DNA of 58,178 bases, from the NCBI GenBank assembly GCA_023417785.1, contig JAEZEH010000113.1:1-58178 (forward strand). The letters run 5' to 3'. The DNA is from Bacteroidota bacterium (lineage in GTDB: Bacteria > Bacteroidota > Bacteroidia > Cytophagales > Cyclobacteriaceae). Of this stretch, positions 1 through 8,061 are shown piece by piece. Each line of letters begins with the position of its first letter. Within the stretch, counting starts at the first letter, position 1. Position numbers and translations under genes: made by a program. The notes beneath the pieces are model-generated. The model was not told the DNA's origin, did no database searches, and worked only from the letters and a program-made list of their open reading frames with translations.

Positions 1-1013
1 GCCTCCGCTGTCTTTCCTTTGTCGTCATACGCGATTGCCTTAATGACGGAGGTGCCAGGGGTCACTTTCCATTCGACCGAGTACGGCTTTTTCGTCATCT
101 TTTTTATGAGCCGGTCATTGTGGAAGAACGATACATGCGCGATCGATCCATCGTCATCGTATGCTTCGGTCTGGAGTTTCAGATTCGATCCCGATGCTGC
201 GTCGAGCGTATCCGATTCGTCGGTACGTTCGAAGTAAATAAACGGATACTTGTTGCCATCGTTTATTTTGGAGTAGGCCCATGACCGGATATCCAGCGTG
301 TTCGCAGCTTCCCACATAACTACGTGGCCCAGTTCTTCGAAGCTGGTGAACCGTGGATTAACACCGGTGCCTGATGTGCTGGAATCTGCTATAGCCTTAT
401 TTCGGCGCCGGAAGTCCGCGACCTGACGACCCAGATGGCGGGCCCACCAGTCTTTGCCACCGCGAATCGTCCATATCGGAATGTGCCGGATCTTATCGGG
501 ATTCTCGCCGGTGTAATTCATCCCCATCGGGATAGCCGCGGCGAACAGTTCGGGGTATTTTTCAAGCATTTTCCACGTGCCGTCAGCGCCCATTGAAAAC
601 CCTGTAATGTATATGCGTTTCGGATCAGCCTGCCGATTGTCAACAAGGTCGTCTATCACGGCCTTGAGATTTTCGGCATGTTGCATCCAGCCTCGCTTTG
701 TTTTAGGCGCAATGATGTATGTGGGCTCGTCCTGTTTGTTTTCGCCAAAGTGATGCCACATTCTTACGATTGGATCGACGGTGTTGCGCAACGTCGCTTT
801 ATTGTTCTCGCCGCAACAACCGTGTAATGCGAGGACAACCGGGTAAAGCTTCCCATTCCCGAGCTCTGATGGCGTATACAAGTAGTATTCAGTTGAATCC
901 TGTTTCTGCCACGACCATTGAGGAAATCCTTTGTAGTCGATTTCCTGCCCATGCAAAACAAGCGGTGGACATAAGATTGTTGTCGCCAAAACAATTCTGA
1001 TTCTGATATTCAT
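1..1013 (-). CDS. Secreted alpha/beta-hydrolase esterase with Ig-like domain, partial
   Basis: The reading frame opens with ATG at 1013 and stays open to the window edge, so the C-terminus is missing. About 337 residues are visible. They start with a signal peptide ending near LHGQ (residue 23), followed by a hydrolase core with an LALHGCCGE oxyanion-type segment (residues 61-69) and the nucleophile motif GFSMG at 138-142 (Ser140). A conserved GHVVMWE stretch probably carries the catalytic His. From about residue 255 the sequence resembles a bacterial Ig-like (Big_9-type) domain. The family is the PHB-depolymerase/feruloyl-esterase-like group of secreted serine esterases. The substrate is unknown, though a plant or microbial ester is plausible. 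It is transcribed divergently from the receiver gene at 1194. The hydrolase fold call is firm; the esterase specificity is inference. Confidence 0.8.
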   Translation of the reverse strand, partial: MNIRIRIVLATTILCPPLVLHGQEIDYKGFPQWSWQKQDSTEYYLYTPSELGNGKLYPVVLALHGCCGENNKATLRNTVDPIVRMWHHFGENKQDEPTYIIAPKTKRGWMQHAENLKAVIDDLVDNRQADPKRIYITGFSMGADGTWKMLEKYPELFAAAIPMGMNYTGENPDKIRHIPIWTIRGGKDWWARHLGRQVADFRRRNKAIADSSTSGTGVNPRFTSFEELGHVVMWEAANTLDIRSWAYSKINDGNKYPFIYFERTDESDTLDAASGSNLKLQTEAYDDDGSIAHVSFFHNDRLIKKMTKKPYSVEWKVTPGTSVIKAIAYDDKGKTAE

Positions 1014-1193
1014 GGGAGAAAGTTAAGTCAGCAAGTTACGATCGCCGCAGGTATAACTGTACTGTACTTTACTGGCGGCTCGTTATTCGTGCGTACGATC
1101 TGCACCCCACAATATGCTCCTTAGAATTTGTTTTGTATCTTTAAATAAGCGGCCATATGCGGGCGACAGAACATAATTTGCAACGGTATAGCT

Positions 1194-1622
1194 ATGGAGC
1201 AATTTGAATTGGAAAGAAAGTTCTTTTTATTGGCTGACGACGACGGCGACGATGCAGAAATATTTGCTGAGGCCCTCGAGAAAGCCAGTCCTGATACCTC
1301 GTTCCTGCGTGTGGAGGATGGACATAAAGTACTTAATTACCTGAGCGACACCCGAAACGCCCGACCCGATATCATCTTTCTCGATCTTAACATGCCCGAG
1401 ATGAACGGCTGGCAATGTCTGGCCAGGTTGAAAAACGACATGTACTTCAAAGATATTCCAGTAATAATTTATTCAACATCATCGCACCCCCGCGACCGCG
1501 AGATCGCGCATCATCTTGGCGCCGCCACGTTTCTTACAAAACCTGCCGATTTCCGGACGTTGATCGAGAAGTTACGCCAGATCGCCACCAATCCCGAAGG
1601 GCAATATAGTCCGGAGCAGTAA
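1194..1622 (+). CDS. Single-domain response regulator (CheY/Rcp1-like)
   Basis: This 142-residue protein is only a receiver domain. The acidic pocket is DDD at 15-17, the phospho-acceptor is Asp64 in FLDLNMPEMNG, the switch Ser/Thr lies in YSTSS (93-97), and the conserved Lys is Lys116 in LTKPAD. There is no output domain, so it probably relays phosphate or acts by protein contact, as the Rcp1-type regulators of bacteriophytochromes do. No histidine kinase is adjacent, so the partner cannot be named. A hairpin follows the stop codon directly, which suggests a monocistronic transcript. Confidence 0.93.
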   Translation: MEQFELERKFFLLADDDGDDAEIFAEALEKASPDTSFLRVEDGHKVLNYLSDTRNARPDIIFLDLNMPEMNGWQCLARLKNDMYFKDIPVIIYSTSSHPRDREIAHHLGAATFLTKPADFRTLIEKLRQIATNPEGQYSPEQ

Positions 1623-1650
1623 CGGCACAGTGTACCACGGTACTGTGCCG
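1623..1650 (+). terminator. Hairpin terminator after the receiver gene
   Basis: The arms CGGCACAGT and ACTGTGCCG pair perfectly over 9 bp starting at the base after the TAA stop. The inner GTACC/GGTAC can extend the stem with a bulge. The T-tract downstream is poor, so intrinsic termination may be partial. Confidence 0.55.
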
Positions 1651-1791
1651 CTGTTATCGGTAAACCGTAATCAAGAGTCGAATGCTTTCTGGAGTTACTT
1701 ATGCTTCTACAAGATCGCTGAGGCTTGAATCAAAATTGATATGCAAATCGTTCTATAAAACGCTATTTTCCGTCCGGAACGGTATCGCTGA

Positions 1792-1969
1792 GCCGGCTAT
1801 ACCGCTATTGCACTCGCGAACGGCTTGCATGTCGATGATGCGACACGCTATAACCTGGAAGACGAAGACTTTGAATTTAACTCGTCCTGGTTTCGCGTCG
1901 CTGAATACCAAAGAGCTCGACAAGGCTGTTTCGATACTTCAGACATCAATCGAAACGTTGCGGAAATAA
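1792..1969 (+). pseudogene. Frameshifted 3' remnant, MocR-type regulator C-terminus (tentative)
   Basis: Two overlapping frames together read like the end of a GntR/MocR-type regulator (aminotransferase-like domain). The first frame gives ALANGLHVDDATRYNLEDED from about 1807. After a +1 shift near 1880 a second frame gives LTRPGFASLNTKELDKAV and ends at 1969. The pattern of a small strand, then G-F-A-S-L-N, then a helix with E-L-x-x-A-V-x-I-L is typical of the C-terminal end of that family. Upstream, frame 1 has stops at 1756 and 1789, and I cannot recognise the rest of the gene, so this would be a decayed fragment. The family call rests on a short stretch and is moderate at best. Expressed as written, the second frame would give an unrelated-looking 95-residue protein starting at 1682. 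Confidence 0.4.
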
Positions 1970-2188
1970 TTGCTGGTCCAGTATGTTGATTTCTTAATAG
2001 GCTGAACTGGCGCCGTGAATAATGCAAACCATGGGAGCAATCCTCTCATACCGCTCAACCTGTTCAGATTACGTCCGTGGAGGCAATGGGTCTCACATGA
2101 TACTCGTGGAGGAAAGCGGAGGAGCAACGCAAACCCTACCCACCCTGGCCTGCGTTGGGAGGCTTCTAGGTGTTCCGCCACCCGGATT

Positions 2189-2770
2189 TTATTTAAAGAC
2201 CCCTTCTTTCTTGCGCAGTTCTTTCAATACGGCAGACCAACGCGCAAGTTCCTTTACCATTCCGTCAACAGATTTCTCAAGAAGTTCGTAACCTTTGAAG
2301 ACACCTTCTTCGCTGATATTTTTCGCAAAATTGGGAACGCTCACAGATTCCGCCAGGGGCATCATGCTAAGCGCGGTGATAGTTGGTTTCAGCATTTGCA
2401 TCGAACGCATTCCTCCCGATACTCCGCCGTAGCTAACAAAGCCCACAGGCTTATGCCGCCATTCGTGATAGAGAAAATCAATAGCGTTCTTTATCGCTGC
2501 GGGATAGCCGTGATTGTATTCGCCAAGGATGATAATGAACGCATCTGCCTCTTCTATCAATGCACTCCATCTCCTGGTGTGCTCGTGCGCATATTCCTTC
2601 AAACGCGGATGTTTAGGCTCGTCCAACAACGGTAGTCCTATTTCGGCCAGATCAAGAAGCGCTGAATTAAACATCTCTTTGTTCGAAACCCAATCGGCAA
2701 CCCAGTTGGCCAGGGCAATGCCCTTCCTTTCAGGACGTGTTGTGGAGGTAATGATCTTAAGTTTATCCAT
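2189..2770 (-). CDS. NADPH-dependent FMN reductase family protein
   Basis: This is a 193-residue flavodoxin-like reductase. The N-terminal STTRPERKG segment is the FMN phosphate loop, GEYNHGYPAAIKNAIDFL is the family's second flavin-contacting motif (usually P-E-Y-N), and YGGVSGGMRS is the third. Such enzymes transfer electrons from NAD(P)H to FMN, quinones or azo compounds in the cytoplasm. I place the start at the ATG at 2770. It overlaps the end of the upstream SDR gene as ATGGATAA (8 nt), a typical translational-coupling arrangement. A TTG three codons earlier is possible but less likely. Pro is replaced by Gly in the usual PEYN motif, a mild deviation. Confidence 0.85.
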   Translation of the reverse strand: MDKLKIITSTTRPERKGIALANWVADWVSNKEMFNSALLDLAEIGLPLLDEPKHPRLKEYAHEHTRRWSALIEEADAFIIILGEYNHGYPAAIKNAIDFLYHEWRHKPVGFVSYGGVSGGMRSMQMLKPTITALSMMPLAESVSVPNFAKNISEEGVFKGYELLEKSVDGMVKELARWSAVLKELRKKEGVFK

Positions 2771-3836
2771 TTTTCTCAAGGTCTTGTGAAGTGGGATCAG
2801 CTGGTTTTTTTGGACGGCTCAAAAGCCACATTCCCGCGCCAAGCCCGGCGAGAACTATCGAAGAGAATAGGGTTCGGGGTGACCCGGGAAACGCACGTTT
2901 CTTTTTCAAGGATGCCACCTCCGACTGCGACTCCGGCAGTCGTGGTGTTAGTTCATTCGGCATGGCTTCGCCATCAGCGCTGGTCCGCTCAGGGACGGAT
3001 GTGAAGGTGTCATTGCGTCTCGAGGAAAAGCCTTGTAAAACAGCCGTGAGCCGCGTGTTTGCTCCGACATAGACGGCAGGCCTGGGTGAAACTGCACACT
3101 GGAGAATCGCGGCAGCCACCTCAGGAGGTTCAGGCATCGCAATGTCCCTATAGTTCCACTTTCTTCCGGGACGTCTTTCACGGAAAGTGCTGTCGGCGCC
3201 GGGGTATATGAGACTGATTGTAACCGGAATCTTTTCTTGTTCGACCTCAAACCGCAACGCGTCAAGCCAGGTACTCACAGCCTGGCTGGCGATGGCATAC
3301 AGCGGGCGGAGTGCTTCCGGCTTTTCCGAAGGAACCGCGCCAAGATGGATTATAACTCCGGGCTGGCCCGTTTGCCTGAAATGATGTATAGCGGTCCGGG
3401 AACCACTTACCATACTCCAGAAGTTGGTGTCCATTAACCGGCGCATATCCTCCATCGGGGCATCAAGGCATTTACCGAAGACGGAGATTCCCGAAGTGTT
3501 TATCCAGGTGTCAAATGCCCCATACGTCCGGATAGCGGATCTCGAGATCCTGACGACGTCTTGCTCGCGGCCAACGTCGGCGACTACATACATCGCGTCC
3601 CCGTCATTGCGCGCCACCTCGTCCGCCAGCTCCTGTAAAGCCGCTTCATTGCGCGACACCATAACTACGCGCGCGCCTGCAGCTGCAGCCATCCGTACAG
3701 TTGCTTTTCCATACCGGTTGGATGCACCGGTCACCACGATCACCTGATCTTTTAAGTCCTTTAATTTTAGCTTGTCCAATTCTTGTATAGGGAAAAACCG
3801 TATTGGTACAATATTGATACCTACGACAAAATGCAC
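2763..3836 (-). CDS. SDR-family protein with C-terminal membrane anchor; catalytic Lys absent
   Basis: The protein has a Rossmann N-terminus (VIVVTGASNRYGKA), an acidic ADVG segment and SDR-like core helices, so the fold is clear. Active-site positions are unusual. The NNAG motif reads NTSG, and the YxxxK motif reads YAIAS, so the catalytic lysine is Ser. No clear catalytic Ser precedes it. After the SDR core (about 255 residues) comes a charged linker and one hydrophobic segment (TLFSSIVLAGLGAGMWLL) near the C-terminus, suggesting membrane anchoring. No ATG start exists: the frame opens with GTG at 3836, while TTG at 3779 would give the more typical SDR N-terminus. It overlaps the FMN reductase by 8 nt. 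It may be a pseudoenzyme or bind NAD(P) for another purpose. Confidence 0.75.
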   Translation of the reverse strand: MHFVVGINIVPIRFFPIQELDKLKLKDLKDQVIVVTGASNRYGKATVRMAAAAGARVVMVSRNEAALQELADEVARNDGDAMYVVADVGREQDVVRISRSAIRTYGAFDTWINTSGISVFGKCLDAPMEDMRRLMDTNFWSMVSGSRTAIHHFRQTGQPGVIIHLGAVPSEKPEALRPLYAIASQAVSTWLDALRFEVEQEKIPVTISLIYPGADSTFRERRPGRKWNYRDIAMPEPPEVAAAILQCAVSPRPAVYVGANTRLTAVLQGFSSRRNDTFTSVPERTSADGEAMPNELTPRLPESQSEVASLKKKRAFPGSPRTLFSSIVLAGLGAGMWLLSRPKKPADPTSQDLEKNG

Positions 3837-3949
3837 CCTTCTATTTTTGCGCCGGGTGTAAAGCTAAACAGTGAATCGTGGAAAACGAATGTTAGGTTCA
3901 ACCTGCCTTGCTAGCTGACAAAAAGCGGGGTACATAAGAAAATGAAATT

Positions 3950-5014
3950 TTACGCCTGGTAAACGATTGCGTTGATGCTCATACCCGCACCTACGGATGC
4001 GAATATCAATCGGTCGCCGGGATTGATCTGATGTCCGGGCATTTGATCCTTTCGGATAAGGTCGAGCATCGTGGGAATGGTGGCGACCGAACTGTTACCA
4101 AGCCACCCGATCGTCATAGGCATGATATCTGATGGAACCTCATTGAGGTTGTAGAGTTTGAACAAACGCTCCAGAATGGCAGCGTCCATTTTTTCGTTCG
4201 CCTGGTGAATAAGCACTTTTGAAATGGAAGACAGCGGGATGCTGTGCTGATTGAGAAGGTCATGAATCAGGGCAGGAACATGGTTTAATGCAAATTCGTA
4301 GACTTTTCTCCCGTTCATTTTTATGGTGAGCTCATCCGGCTTGTAGTTGGGGTTAAGACTCGCGCCCATTTCGATGAGCATGTTGCTCTCGTCGGCAAAC
4401 GTCCTGGTTTTATGCGCAATAATACCTTCAGGACCATCAGATGCTTCCACCACAGCGGCACCACTGCCGTCGCTGAAAAGCATCGAATCGCGGTCGTGCG
4501 GATCGAGTATGCGTGACATAAGATCAGCTCCGATCACGAGACAACGTTTCGCGTCACCGGAACGAATATAATAGTTCGCCTGAATCATGGCTTCTACCCA
4601 ACCAGGACAACCAAAGGGAAGGTCATACGCAACGCAGTCAGGGTTTTTAATTCCCAGCGAGCGCTTTACTTTCGACGCAACGGAGGGTACAATGTTCACC
4701 GTTTTTGTCGAGTCGGATACGTCTCCGAAGTTATGCGCAACAATGATGTAATCAAGCGATTCGCGGTCTGTATCATTCTCTTTCAACGCAGCTTCTGCTG
4801 CCAGTGATGCCAGATCTGACGTGAGTTGCCCTTTCTGCGCATAGCGCCGACGTTCGATGCCGCTTATTTCTGTGAGCTTTCGGATAAGCACATCACCGGA
4901 TTTTTTTACCGGCGATCCGTCTTTCTCAAGAAAAGAGTACCCGACAAAGTGATCGTTCTCAATATTGACTTCGGGAATGTAAGAACCGGTAGCAGTGATG
5001 ACGGAATGAATCAT
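3950..5014 (-). CDS. 3-oxoacyl-ACP synthase III-like (KAS III/FabH-like) enzyme
   Basis: This 354-residue thiolase-fold condensing enzyme has an intact triad: Cys136 in PFGCPGW, His270 in IHQAN and Asn307 in WLGNSS. KAS III enzymes condense an acyl-CoA starter with malonyl-ACP in fatty-acid initiation. Stand-alone copies like this one are also used for alkene, pyrone or modified lipid synthesis. The start is the ATG at 5014, which gives the usual MIHSVITATGSYIPE N-terminus; the longer frame begins with TTG and would add 10 odd residues. It is 113 bp from the SDR gene in the same direction, so co-transcription is possible. No acyl carrier protein or other fab gene is adjacent, so housekeeping fabH is not assured. 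Confidence 0.85.
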   Translation of the reverse strand: MIHSVITATGSYIPEVNIENDHFVGYSFLEKDGSPVKKSGDVLIRKLTEISGIERRRYAQKGQLTSDLASLAAEAALKENDTDRESLDYIIVAHNFGDVSDSTKTVNIVPSVASKVKRSLGIKNPDCVAYDLPFGCPGWVEAMIQANYYIRSGDAKRCLVIGADLMSRILDPHDRDSMLFSDGSGAAVVEASDGPEGIIAHKTRTFADESNMLIEMGASLNPNYKPDELTIKMNGRKVYEFALNHVPALIHDLLNQHSIPLSSISKVLIHQANEKMDAAILERLFKLYNLNEVPSDIMPMTIGWLGNSSVATIPTMLDLIRKDQMPGHQINPGDRLIFASVGAGMSINAIVYQA

Positions 5015-5240
5015 AAGATGAAAACACAAAGGTAGCGTTATCAATTCATATGTGCCTATAATTCATCATGATAATCATCAACTTACTACGATTCGTTAGG
5101 GAGGAATGCGACCCGATTTCGAAGATTTATTCAGAGGGAGCAAAGATTTTTGTCACAGTAGAACGCGTATCGCGGATTTGCCCTACATTACGTTAGATCA
5201 GATATCACTACCGGAGCATGGGCGTTGGCCATAATCGATC

Positions 5241-5942
5241 ATGAAATACGCAATACTGTTCGGACTGATTTTTCTTTTTGGGTGCATGCAGAGAGACAGC
5301 GAGACGGCCGAGCCGTGTTACGCTGAAGCCAGGCTGGGTTTTTATCAGCCGGACAATCCGGAATTCATATCCAACACATGGATTCGCAAACCGGAAAATA
5401 TCAAAGTTGCACACGAAACGCTGAAAGATTTTGGATACGAAAACCTCTACACTAAGTTTGAGTTGTACGATTCGCCATGTGAGATTTTTGGTCTGGGTAA
5501 ATATGTATTGAAACCATGTAACGTTATTGTCGATAGTCTGGTGTTGTCATATAGTAGTCACATACACGCGACTAAGTATTACAAAGAATTCTGGGAACGA
5601 AGGATTAACGAAGGCAATGACTCAGTGGTTTATGAGGTTTTAAAGGAAATCAAAGCGGAACTTTTGGATGAAGAGCTGATGGAGGTGAGTGACCTTTATG
5701 TCAATGACACTATAAAAACTCTTCTACGGATTTACCTGAAGGAACCGACTTCGGATGCGCAGGCGTTAAATGATTTCAAATTCTTAAAGTCAATTGGATT
5801 AAATTTATCTGCTCATAACCTCCTTTACGAATGGCTGCCATATCAGCATATCAAATGGAACAGGGAATTGCTGAATGACGAACTGCTTAGGGATACGTTA
5901 TCAAATTGTTCTGATCCAGTCATACCCGATAATTCAAAATAA
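5241..5942 (+). CDS. Putative lipoprotein of unknown function
   Basis: The 233-residue product starts with a short SPII signal (ILFGLIFLFGC, lipid Cys at about 15), so it is probably anchored to a membrane as a lipoprotein. The mature part is rich in charged residues and aromatic helices, with no motif that I recognise. Three further Cys residues occur in the first half (AEPCYAE, DSPCEIF, LKPCNVI) and one near the end, which allows disulfides. It precedes another small lipoprotein at 6048 in the same direction. Function unknown. Confidence 0.7.
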   Translation: MKYAILFGLIFLFGCMQRDSETAEPCYAEARLGFYQPDNPEFISNTWIRKPENIKVAHETLKDFGYENLYTKFELYDSPCEIFGLGKYVLKPCNVIVDSLVLSYSSHIHATKYYKEFWERRINEGNDSVVYEVLKEIKAELLDEELMEVSDLYVNDTIKTLLRIYLKEPTSDAQALNDFKFLKSIGLNLSAHNLLYEWLPYQHIKWNRELLNDELLRDTLSNCSDPVIPDNSK

Positions 5943-6047
5943 GCTGCGCTGCTCGAACGGATTAATCGTATATTATGTCGTCGTATTTTCGATAGGAAAC
6001 GGTCGTGCCGTGAACAAATTTTAGTGAAATTGATTGCAATGAACTGA

Positions 6048-6515
6048 ATGTTTATGATGAGATATCGTACTGTGGTCGCGGTCGGGGTTTTGTACGGACT
6101 CTTCTCCTGCGACCAGAGTAAAAAATTGGATAATGACTTAGAATTAACAGAAAAGATTAAAGAAGTCATTTCTTCTGGACAAAAGTCCCTGGTCATGGAT
6201 CAGCTTACTACCTTTGAATGGGATAGCTTTTTAATCCTCACGCCTTACACAAACTATGAAGCGATTGAGGAAGAACTCAGAATTGATTTGACGGGGGCTA
6301 AACATTCCAATCTGAGGTCAAGAGATGACATTTGTCAGTTGATATTCTTCCGGGATGGCATGCCCGTTGGCATGGTAGAGTATCCACGATATCCGGGAGA
6401 TTTCTCAACGAACCAAATGGAATTCATTGCAAAAGATAGTGCAGTTTTTGATATAATTGTAACGACACGAAAGACAATCGGCGGAGAAAATTGGATAGAA
6501 TTAAGACGTCAGTAG
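6048..6515 (+). CDS. Small putative lipoprotein of unknown function
   Basis: The 155-residue product has a signal peptide ending in YGLFSC, the expected lipobox Cys. Three ATGs lie at 6048, 6054 and 6057; any may be the start. The mature part contains an alternating beta-like region (QLIFFRDGMPVGMVEYPR), a pattern seen in small periplasmic proteins that follow a hydrophobic strand/turn repeat. No family is recognised. It lies 105 bp after another lipoprotein, and its base composition is slightly more AT-rich than its neighbours. Confidence 0.65.
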   Translation: MFMMRYRTVVAVGVLYGLFSCDQSKKLDNDLELTEKIKEVISSGQKSLVMDQLTTFEWDSFLILTPYTNYEAIEEELRIDLTGAKHSNLRSRDDICQLIFFRDGMPVGMVEYPRYPGDFSTNQMEFIAKDSAVFDIIVTTRKTIGGENWIELRRQ

Positions 6516-6644
6516 AGTCACCCGCGTAACACGAAGGCGATTTGCAAAGCTATGCATAGCCAATCGTCGAGGAGCGATTCTCCTAAAGTCCCAACGACAC
6601 CATTGTCCCATGACCCAAAATTCTCGACGACCTAATATTATCCC

Positions 6645-7340
6645 ATGATCAATAAAAAAACAGTTCTCATAACCGGTGCTGGCGGTAACGTTGGTCAGGC
6701 AGCGGTGAACCAATTCCTTCAAAGTGGATATCGCGTTGTGGCTATAGACTCACCAGGTAAACAACTCACCGTTACTTCAGAAGGTCTGCATGCCGTTGAA
6801 GTGGATCTTACAAACGAAGAAGCGACTGAGAAGGCGGTGCAGACTTGCCTTTCAAAATTCGGCACCATCGATGCCGCTCTGATTACCGCGGGAGGTTGGA
6901 CCGGAGGTTCGCTGAGCTCCATTCGGTGGGCTAACGTGGATAATATGATCCGGTTGAATTTTCAAACTGCGTTCAATGTCGCGCGGCCGGTATTTCTGCA
7001 AATGAAGGAACAAGCCTCAGGTGGTCGGATCGTGTTGTTCGGCGCACGTACCGCGCTCCTGCCAAAGGAAGGCAGGAACTCTTTCGCTTATGCGCTAAGC
7101 AAGAAAATGTTGTTCCACTTTGCTGAAATGCTTAATGCGGAAGGCGAAGCGCACAATGTCACCACGTCGGTTTTGGTTCCGGCAACCATCGACACGCCGC
7201 AGAACCGTGAGGCTATGCCCGATGCTACGTTCTCGGATTGGGTAACGCCGGAGGAGTTTGCGAGGGTGATGTCGTTCCTGTGTTCGGAGGACGCAAGCGC
7301 AATCCGCCAGCCGGTCATCAAACTTTACGGTCGGGGTTGA
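6645..7340 (+). CDS. Short-chain dehydrogenase/reductase
   Basis: This 231-residue classical-length SDR has the cofactor loop TGAGGNVG (10-17), an acidic EVDLTN segment, and the Tyr-Lys pair in YALSK near residue 147. The usual catalytic Ser strand reads LFGARTAL, so Ser is replaced by Gly/Ala, as in an SDR subgroup with a GA-x-AA segment. Asp36 (AIDSPGK) after strand 2 suggests NAD preference. The substrate is unknown. It sits between lipoprotein genes of unknown function with no tight spacing to either, so the context does not define a pathway. Confidence 0.85.
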   Translation: MINKKTVLITGAGGNVGQAAVNQFLQSGYRVVAIDSPGKQLTVTSEGLHAVEVDLTNEEATEKAVQTCLSKFGTIDAALITAGGWTGGSLSSIRWANVDNMIRLNFQTAFNVARPVFLQMKEQASGGRIVLFGARTALLPKEGRNSFAYALSKKMLFHFAEMLNAEGEAHNVTTSVLVPATIDTPQNREAMPDATFSDWVTPEEFARVMSFLCSEDASAIRQPVIKLYGRG

Positions 7341-7385
7341 ACCCCACGTGCGCCGTCGCGGTAGATTATTTCTTTTGATGTAAAT

Positions 7386-8057
7386 ATGGGTTTTGGAAGA
7401 ATGTTTATCGGGTCAGACACATCAGGCTGTCACGCCCTCTTAAGAAGATGCATTGCGCTGGGTGCAATACTTCTATTTATGCTTTCGGCATGTTCACAAA
7501 AGGAGCGTAGCCAGGATTTGGATGAAGGGACTCTGGAGGACGGGCTTTACACGAGCGCGGAATTAGGGTGGTCGATCCGGATCCCACCAGGCTGGGAAGT
7601 GATGTCCAAAGATGTGCTGGCGCAAAAAACAAGGGATGGACTGGAATATGTGGCCGACGCTATTGGAACCGAGGTCGATTACAGTGGAATAAAGTTTCAC
7701 GTCAGTTTTCAAAAGGACGACTCAAACAGTTTTCAGTCAACGTCAGAGCTCTTCGACATCGACAGTGTTCCATGGGAAGAGAATAATAAAATGGTGAAGG
7801 AAGCTTTGTTTGACACCTACTATCATCGGGGTATTCCCGCGGATACGTCAAGTACAACTGCAGTCATCGACGGGCTGAATTTTGACCTTTTCAGAGTGAG
7901 GATATTCAACCGTCGCGGAAACGTAATTTTGAATCAGGATATTTACAGTAGGCTCATCAGGGGCTATGCGTTCTCGGTCATAGTAAACTATAACAACGAA
8001 TCTGATAGGGAAGTTATGGAAAAAGCCTTTCGGGAATCAGCGTTCAGTAATCGGTAA
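7386..8057 (+). CDS. Putative lipoprotein, cotranscribed with YD-repeat protein
   Basis: The 223-residue product carries an N-terminal extension before a hydrophobic stretch and lipobox (LLFMLSAC, Cys about 36). An internal ATG at 7401 would give a shorter signal. The mature region starts with a compact beta-like segment (LGWSIRIPPGWEVM) of the type seen in PsbP/Mog1-like periplasmic domains, which is a weak resemblance. The stop is only 4 nt before the ATG of the YD-repeat-like gene at 8062, so the two are probably one transcript. Function unknown. Confidence 0.7.
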   Translation: MGFGRMFIGSDTSGCHALLRRCIALGAILLFMLSACSQKERSQDLDEGTLEDGLYTSAELGWSIRIPPGWEVMSKDVLAQKTRDGLEYVADAIGTEVDYSGIKFHVSFQKDDSNSFQSTSELFDIDSVPWEENNKMVKEALFDTYYHRGIPADTSSTTAVIDGLNFDLFRVRIFNRRGNVILNQDIYSRLIRGYAFSVIVNYNNESDREVMEKAFRESAFSNR

Positions 8058-8061
8058 CGCG

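Noticed and set aside
2030..2188. GC-rich stretch with a CAACGCA/TGCGTTG stem that looks RNA-like
   Set aside because: I compared it by eye with SRP RNA and RNase P RNA and found no matching conserved loops; too weak to call.
2015..2635. A 206-codon plus-strand frame
   Set aside because: It lies across the FMN reductase on the other strand and has no family-like motif; shadow frame.
5843..6196. 117-codon minus-strand frame
   Set aside because: Antisense to the lipoprotein genes with no signal or motif; shadow.
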